A stretch of 9,909 bases of DNA from DASQQQ01 sp036390995. GTDB taxonomy: Bacteria; Actinomycetota; UBA4738; HRBIN12. Each line of letters starts with the position of its first letter. Within the stretch, counting starts at the first letter, position 1. The notes beneath the pieces are model-generated. The model made no database searches. It worked only from the letters and a program-made list of their open reading frames with translations, and was not told the DNA's origin. The position numbers were made by a program, and so were the translations under genes. This document shows, piece by piece, positions 7,597-9,909 of the stretch. The DNA lies in assembly GCA_036390995.1 (NCBI GenBank), contig DASWAT010000078.1, forward strand, positions 1 through 9,909, read 5' to 3'.

Positions 7597-8070
7597 TCAC
7601 GTGGTCGCGCCGCTCATGCGCCCGGCGGCGTCGAGGATCGACTTCACGATGTTGTGGTAGCCGGTGCACCGGCACAGGTTCCCCTCGAGGGCCTCGCGAA
7701 CCTCCTCCTCGGTGGGACGTGGGTTCTCCTTCAGGTAGCTGGCGGCGGCCATGATCATGCCGGGCGTGCAGTAGCCGCACTGCAGTCCGTGGTTGCGGTG
7801 GAACGCCTCCTGGAGCGGGTGGAGCTGTCCGTCGGAAGCCATGCCCTCGATCGTCGTGATGTCTCGGCCATCGGCCTGGAGAGCCAGCATCGTGCACGAC
7901 TTGACGGACTCGCCGTCGACCAGGACCGTGCACGCCCCGCATGAGGACGTGTCGCAGCCGACGTTGGTGCCGGTGAGGCCGATCGTCTCCCGAAGGAAGT
8001 ACACGAGGAGCGTGCGCGGCTCCACGTCCGCCTCGCGCCGCTCCCCGTTCACGGTGACCCCGACGTGCAT
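7597..8070 (-). CDS. coxS: [2Fe-2S] small subunit of a form II CO-dehydrogenase-like molybdenum hydroxylase
   Basis: A 157-residue iron-sulfur subunit, normal for the family. The N-terminal plant-type ferredoxin domain has its cluster cysteines in GCDTSSCGAC (39, 44, 47) plus the Cys of VKSC (59). The C-terminal helical [2Fe-2S] domain has CGYC (98, 101) and CRC (133, 135). All eight ligands are present, so it should carry electrons from the molybdenum site in the large subunit to the FAD subunit. Two adjacent starts are possible: GTG at 8071-8073 and ATG at 8068-8070. A GGGGG run lies 6 nt before the GTG and 9 nt before the ATG. I prefer the ATG, but the difference is one residue. It is the first gene of the S-L-M operon, 10 bp ahead of coxL. 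There is no Tat signal, as usual for the family. Confidence 0.95.
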   Translation of the reverse strand: MHVGVTVNGERREADVEPRTLLVYFLRETIGLTGTNVGCDTSSCGACTVLVDGESVKSCTMLALQADGRDITTIEGMASDGQLHPLQEAFHRNHGLQCGYCTPGMIMAAASYLKENPRPTEEEVREALEGNLCRCTGYHNIVKSILDAAGRMSGATT

Positions 8071-8148
8071 CACAGGCGTCCCCCTTTCCTCGAAACCCTG
8101 TGAGAACCGGGATAGTAGTCCGGCGGCCGGAAGGACGCGAGATGAAGC
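8071..8148 (-). promoter_or_regulatory. Leader and possible promoter of the coxS-coxL-coxM operon
   Basis: This gap of about 78 bp separates the pilin-like gene stop from coxS, both on the minus strand. Reading toward coxS it holds a small hairpin (TCCGG/CCGGA at 8119-8131, 3-nt loop) and then the AAAGGGGG ribosome binding site. The hairpin could weakly end the upstream transcript. A promoter for the cox operon is plausible here, but I see no clear -35/-10 pair. Confidence 0.35.
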
Positions 8149-8622
8149 TCAGTTGGAGGGCCAGGCGGGATCCGACGCGGCGCGAGCGGCATCGCCGGTG
8201 CAGTCGGCGCCGGTGCCGAACGTGGTCGATCCCTGGTGGTCCAGCCGGACCCAGTAGCACGTGCCCGTGTCGGCCCGGTTCGCCGCCGCCCACACCGAGC
8301 CTGAGGTGAACACGCTGATGATGCCGGGGTCGTTCGAGGCCTCGTCGGGATCGATGAACAACAGGTCGGACTCGGTGGTCTTCAGCCGCTGCTTCGTGGC
8401 CACCGCGAGGGTTCCCTCCTGCGTCTGGATCCGCACGGCGGCGTCCACGGCGCGCCGGAGGTTCTGCCGGGCGGTCACCTCCGAGGCGCGCTCGGCGATG
8501 GGGCGGTTCAGGAGGATCAGCGTGAGCAGCAGGACGCAGGCCAGGCCGATGGGGATCGTGACCGTCCAGAAGCCGCGGTTGGATCCCCTCGAGGGCGTCA
8601 CGACGTGGGCCGGCGCGGACAT
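8149..8622 (-). CDS. Membrane-anchored type IV pilin-like protein
   Basis: A 157-residue protein with a short cytoplasmic N-terminus, one strongly hydrophobic helix (about 18-38) and an extracytoplasmic domain. After the helix comes ASEVTARQNLRRAVDAAVRI (46-65), which resembles the amphipathic segment of actinobacterial pilins (typically an AAQSNLRNAL-like motif). Near the C-terminus GTCYWVRLD and FGTGADCTGDA place two cysteines at 122 and 141, the pattern of the disulfide loop in that group. The RG-F at 16-18 sits where a prepilin cleavage Gly-Phe would be, but the usual Glu at position 5 of the mature protein is missing. It may therefore be a non-assembling or minor pilin derivative. The start is uncertain: ATG at 8620-8622 was chosen over TTG at 8629-8631, and neither has a good Shine-Dalgarno. 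The gene lies upstream of coxS and divergent from the regulator gene. The pilin link is by pattern only. Confidence 0.65.
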   Translation of the reverse strand: MSAPAHVVTPSRGSNRGFWTVTIPIGLACVLLLTLILLNRPIAERASEVTARQNLRRAVDAAVRIQTQEGTLAVATKQRLKTTESDLLFIDPDEASNDPGIISVFTSGSVWAAANRADTGTCYWVRLDHQGSTTFGTGADCTGDAARAASDPAWPSN

Positions 8623-8773
8623 GACTCGCAACAGGATACGAGATCCGACATGTCTCCCGTTACGTGTCCCCTATCTGGGGTACAGATGGGGGTAGCCCGG
8701 AGTACGTCGAGAGGCGTTGGCTCAGGGCTCATCGATCCACCCAGGGGAAGGGGTGCGGCGCCGGGAGCCGAGG
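8623..8773. promoter_or_regulatory. Divergent intergenic region with hairpin and GGGGTA direct repeats
   Basis: This 151-bp region separates the pilin-like gene (minus) from the regulator gene (plus). Within it, CCCC-T-ATCTG (8668-8677) can pair with CAGAT-GGGG (8683-8691) around the loop GGGTA, giving nine base pairs with one bulged T. The hexamer GGGGTA appears at 8677-8682 and 8689-8694, exactly 12 bp apart. Either arrangement suits a dimeric DNA-binding regulator, possibly the LuxR-type protein encoded next to it. The ribosome binding site of the regulator, GGGAG at 8763-8767, is at its right edge. Confidence 0.5.
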
Positions 8774-9312
8774 ATGGATACCCTGAAGGTGGGGGTCATC
8801 GAGGAGGACGAGATCCTCCTCAGGGGGCTCATCGCGACGCTCGATCTGGACACCTCGCTCGAGGTCGTCCCTGTCTCGTCGCGCAGGATGCCCCACGGGT
8901 TGGATGTCGCCGTGGTCTCGGCCGCCGCCCTGCGCCGGGTTCGGCTGGCTTGCCCGACGGTGGTCCTTTCCGAAGATCATCGCCAACCCGTCCCCAACGG
9001 TAATAACGTCATCGGGATCCTTCCTCGGGAGGGACTCACGGCCGAGAAGCTCCTGCTGGCCGTGCGGGCAGCGGCCGTCGGCCTCCGGGTCGAGGCGGAG
9101 GGGGGGCCGGAGAATCGCTCCCCGCACTCGACGCCCGCCGCCTGGAGGTGCTGCGCGCGCTGGCCGAAGGGGCCAGCACGAGGATCATCGCGGACCGGCT
9201 CCGATACTCAGAACGCACGGTCAAGACGCTGGTTCACGACATCCAACAACGGCTGGGAGCCCAGAACCGAGCGCAGGCGGTCGCCGAGGCGATCCGCCGC
9301 GGAATGATCTGA
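8774..9312 (+). CDS. Response-regulator-like protein with LuxR/GerE DNA-binding domain, split by a -1 frameshift
   Basis: The first frame encodes a receiver-like domain (about 1-105) beginning MDTLKVGVIEEDEILLRGLI, with an acidic EED patch at 10-12. The usual phosphoacceptor Asp is replaced by Ser49 (LDVAVVS), and the conserved Lys near GILPREG is Arg. At the run of seven G (9100-9106) the frame breaks. The -1 frame then reads straight into an intact GerE helix-turn-helix, including RRLEVLRALAEGAS and RYSERTVKTLVHDIQ, and ends at TGA 9310-9312. Joined, the protein is 179 aa. Unshifted reading gives 177 aa with an unrelated Arg-rich tail ending at 9307. The ATG at 8774 follows GGGAG by 6 nt; an earlier TTG at 8717 is less likely. 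It should be a transcription factor, probably phosphorylation-independent. The break may be a sequencing indel, a true mutation or programmed slippage. Confidence 0.8.
9100..9106 (+). other. G7 run at the frameshift point (G GGG GGG slippery heptamer)
   Basis: Seven consecutive G lie in the zero frame as G-GGG-GGG, fitting the X-XXY-YYZ pattern of -1 ribosomal slippage, since both Gly tRNAs can re-pair fully. One extra G would also join the two halves of the regulator gene, so an undercalled homopolymer explains it equally well. Confidence 0.6.
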
Positions 9313-9499
9313 AGAGGCTCGCCCAAAGGGGAAACAGGACGACCCCGGGGCGTGCGAAGAAGGCGGCCAGATGGGCAATCCGAAACGTCCGTCCCGGCCC
9401 GTCGTCGGCACTTCTGCCGGTTCCCGAACCGACGCGGACCGTGATGCCATGGGGTGCACGATCCCGCCGGATGATCCCAACGACGAGGGTGGGAGGTGA

Positions 9500-9572
9500 G
9501 TGCGAGCGACGGGGACGTGCTCGTCGATCCCCGCGTGGCGGGGCCCATCGATATCCGAGGAGGTGTTACCTC
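9500..9572 (+). promoter_or_regulatory. Leader of the secreted-protein gene with hairpin and strong ribosome binding site
   Basis: CCCCGC (9529-9534) and GCGGGG (9538-9543) form a perfect 6-bp stem with a GTG loop, 14 nt before a consensus AGGAGGT (9558-9564). The start ATG follows 8 nt later. The hairpin could be a transcript-stability element or the end of an upstream transcript. No promoter motif is recognised. Confidence 0.45.
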
Positions 9573-9909
9573 ATGCGGCGACTTCTCATGGTGCTCGTCG
9601 GCACCCTGCTGGCGCTGATGCTCCCGGCACAGGTAGCGCTGGCGGACAGCCCGCACTTCCTGTTTGCGAACTCGAGCATCAGCTCGAGCACCGGCGCGCT
9701 GAGCGTGTCGTTCAAGGAGGTCGGGCTCGGGAACACCGCGACCACCGAGCAGGTCACGCTCCATGTGGATCTAGCCACCGCCGAGTACCAGTGCTGGAAC
9801 AACGGCGGCAAGCACCCGAAGGCGGGGAACAAGGAGACCGTTTCCACCTCGCTCACGACCCCGGAGACGTTCCCCGTCACGAACGGGCAGACCACCGGAA
9901 CGATCTCGG
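9573..9909 (+). CDS. Secreted protein of unknown function, N-terminal part (runs off the window)
   Basis: An open frame of 112 codons continues to the window end without a stop. It begins with a classic Sec signal peptide: MRRLLMV, a hydrophobic core of about 16 residues, and ALA (22-24), a type I signal peptidase site giving a mature start near DSPHFLF. The mature part is rich in Ser, Thr and Gly, looks beta-rich, and includes SFKEVGLGN (46-54), a single Cys in YQCWNNGGKHPKAGNKETV (72-90), and repeated Thr/Ser stretches. I recall similar exported actinobacterial proteins with a GLGN segment and a GGxxPxxxNK segment, but not a named function. AGGAGGT 8 nt before the ATG at 9573 makes the start secure. 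It is the next gene after the regulator on the same strand, 260 bp on. No lipobox Cys is present, so it is secreted rather than lipid-anchored. Confidence 0.8.
   Translation, partial: MRRLLMVLVGTLLALMLPAQVALADSPHFLFANSSISSSTGALSVSFKEVGLGNTATTEQVTLHVDLATAEYQCWNNGGKHPKAGNKETVSTSLTTPETFPVTNGQTTGTIS

Noticed and set aside
9371..9499. Small plus-strand ORF of 42 codons (MGNPKRPSRP...) between the regulator and the secreted-protein gene
   Set aside because: It has a modest AGAAGG upstream, but third-position GC is clearly lower than in the neighbouring genes and the sequence matches nothing I recognise. Not enough to call a gene.
9313..9572. Possible riboswitch (cyclic-di-GMP or cyclic-di-AMP type) ahead of the secreted-protein gene
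   Set aside because: I looked for the conserved cores of these classes and did not find them; only simple hairpins are visible.

Overview
The window is very GC-rich DNA. Codon third positions are almost all G or C, start codons are ATG, GTG or TTG, genes are tightly packed, and several have purine-rich ribosome binding sites. The protein families present are a form II CO-dehydrogenase-like operon, MoxR with a CoxE-type VWA protein, a short sigma-70 factor, and a pilin-like protein with an actinobacterial-type C-terminal Cys pair. Together they suggest an uncultured soil-type Actinomycetota or a close relative. That assignment is an inference from gene content and composition only. I see no rRNA, tRNA, CRISPR array or recognisable insertion sequence.

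Layout. (1) 82-2574, minus strand: a likely operon of a MoxR AAA+ ATPase, a VWA/CoxE-like protein and the N-terminal third of a PLP aminotransferase. The aminotransferase homology stops abruptly at a short tandem repeat near 116-133. (2) 2663-3367, plus strand: a small sigma-70 family factor divergent from moxR, with altered residues at promoter-contact positions. (3) 3389-4297, minus: an MscS-type mechanosensitive channel, convergent with the sigma gene. (4) 4393-8073, minus: an operon in the order S-L-M encoding a three-subunit molybdenum hydroxylase. The large subunit carries AYRGAGR, the form II signature, so its substrate may not be CO. (5) 8149-8622, minus: a membrane-anchored protein resembling a type IV pilin, just upstream of the molybdenum hydroxylase genes. 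(6) 8774-9312, plus: a response-regulator-like gene split into two frames at a run of seven G. A LuxR/GerE helix-turn-helix is fully preserved in the -1 frame after the run. (7) 9573 to the window end, plus: a secreted protein with a clear signal peptide and an excellent Shine-Dalgarno, cut by the window edge.

How the genes may work together. MoxR/VWA pairs of the CoxD/CoxE type assist cofactor or metal insertion in CO-dehydrogenase-type enzymes, so the 543-2574 pair plausibly serves the enzyme encoded at 4393-8073, although the sigma and mscS genes lie between them. The regulator, the pilin-like protein and the secreted protein cluster around a short divergent intergenic region with a hairpin and GGGGTA direct repeats. 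They may form a separate surface or secretion module under control of the regulator. The most unusual points are the frameshifted regulator with a perfect slippery heptamer, its receiver without a phosphoacceptor Asp, and the truncated aminotransferase.
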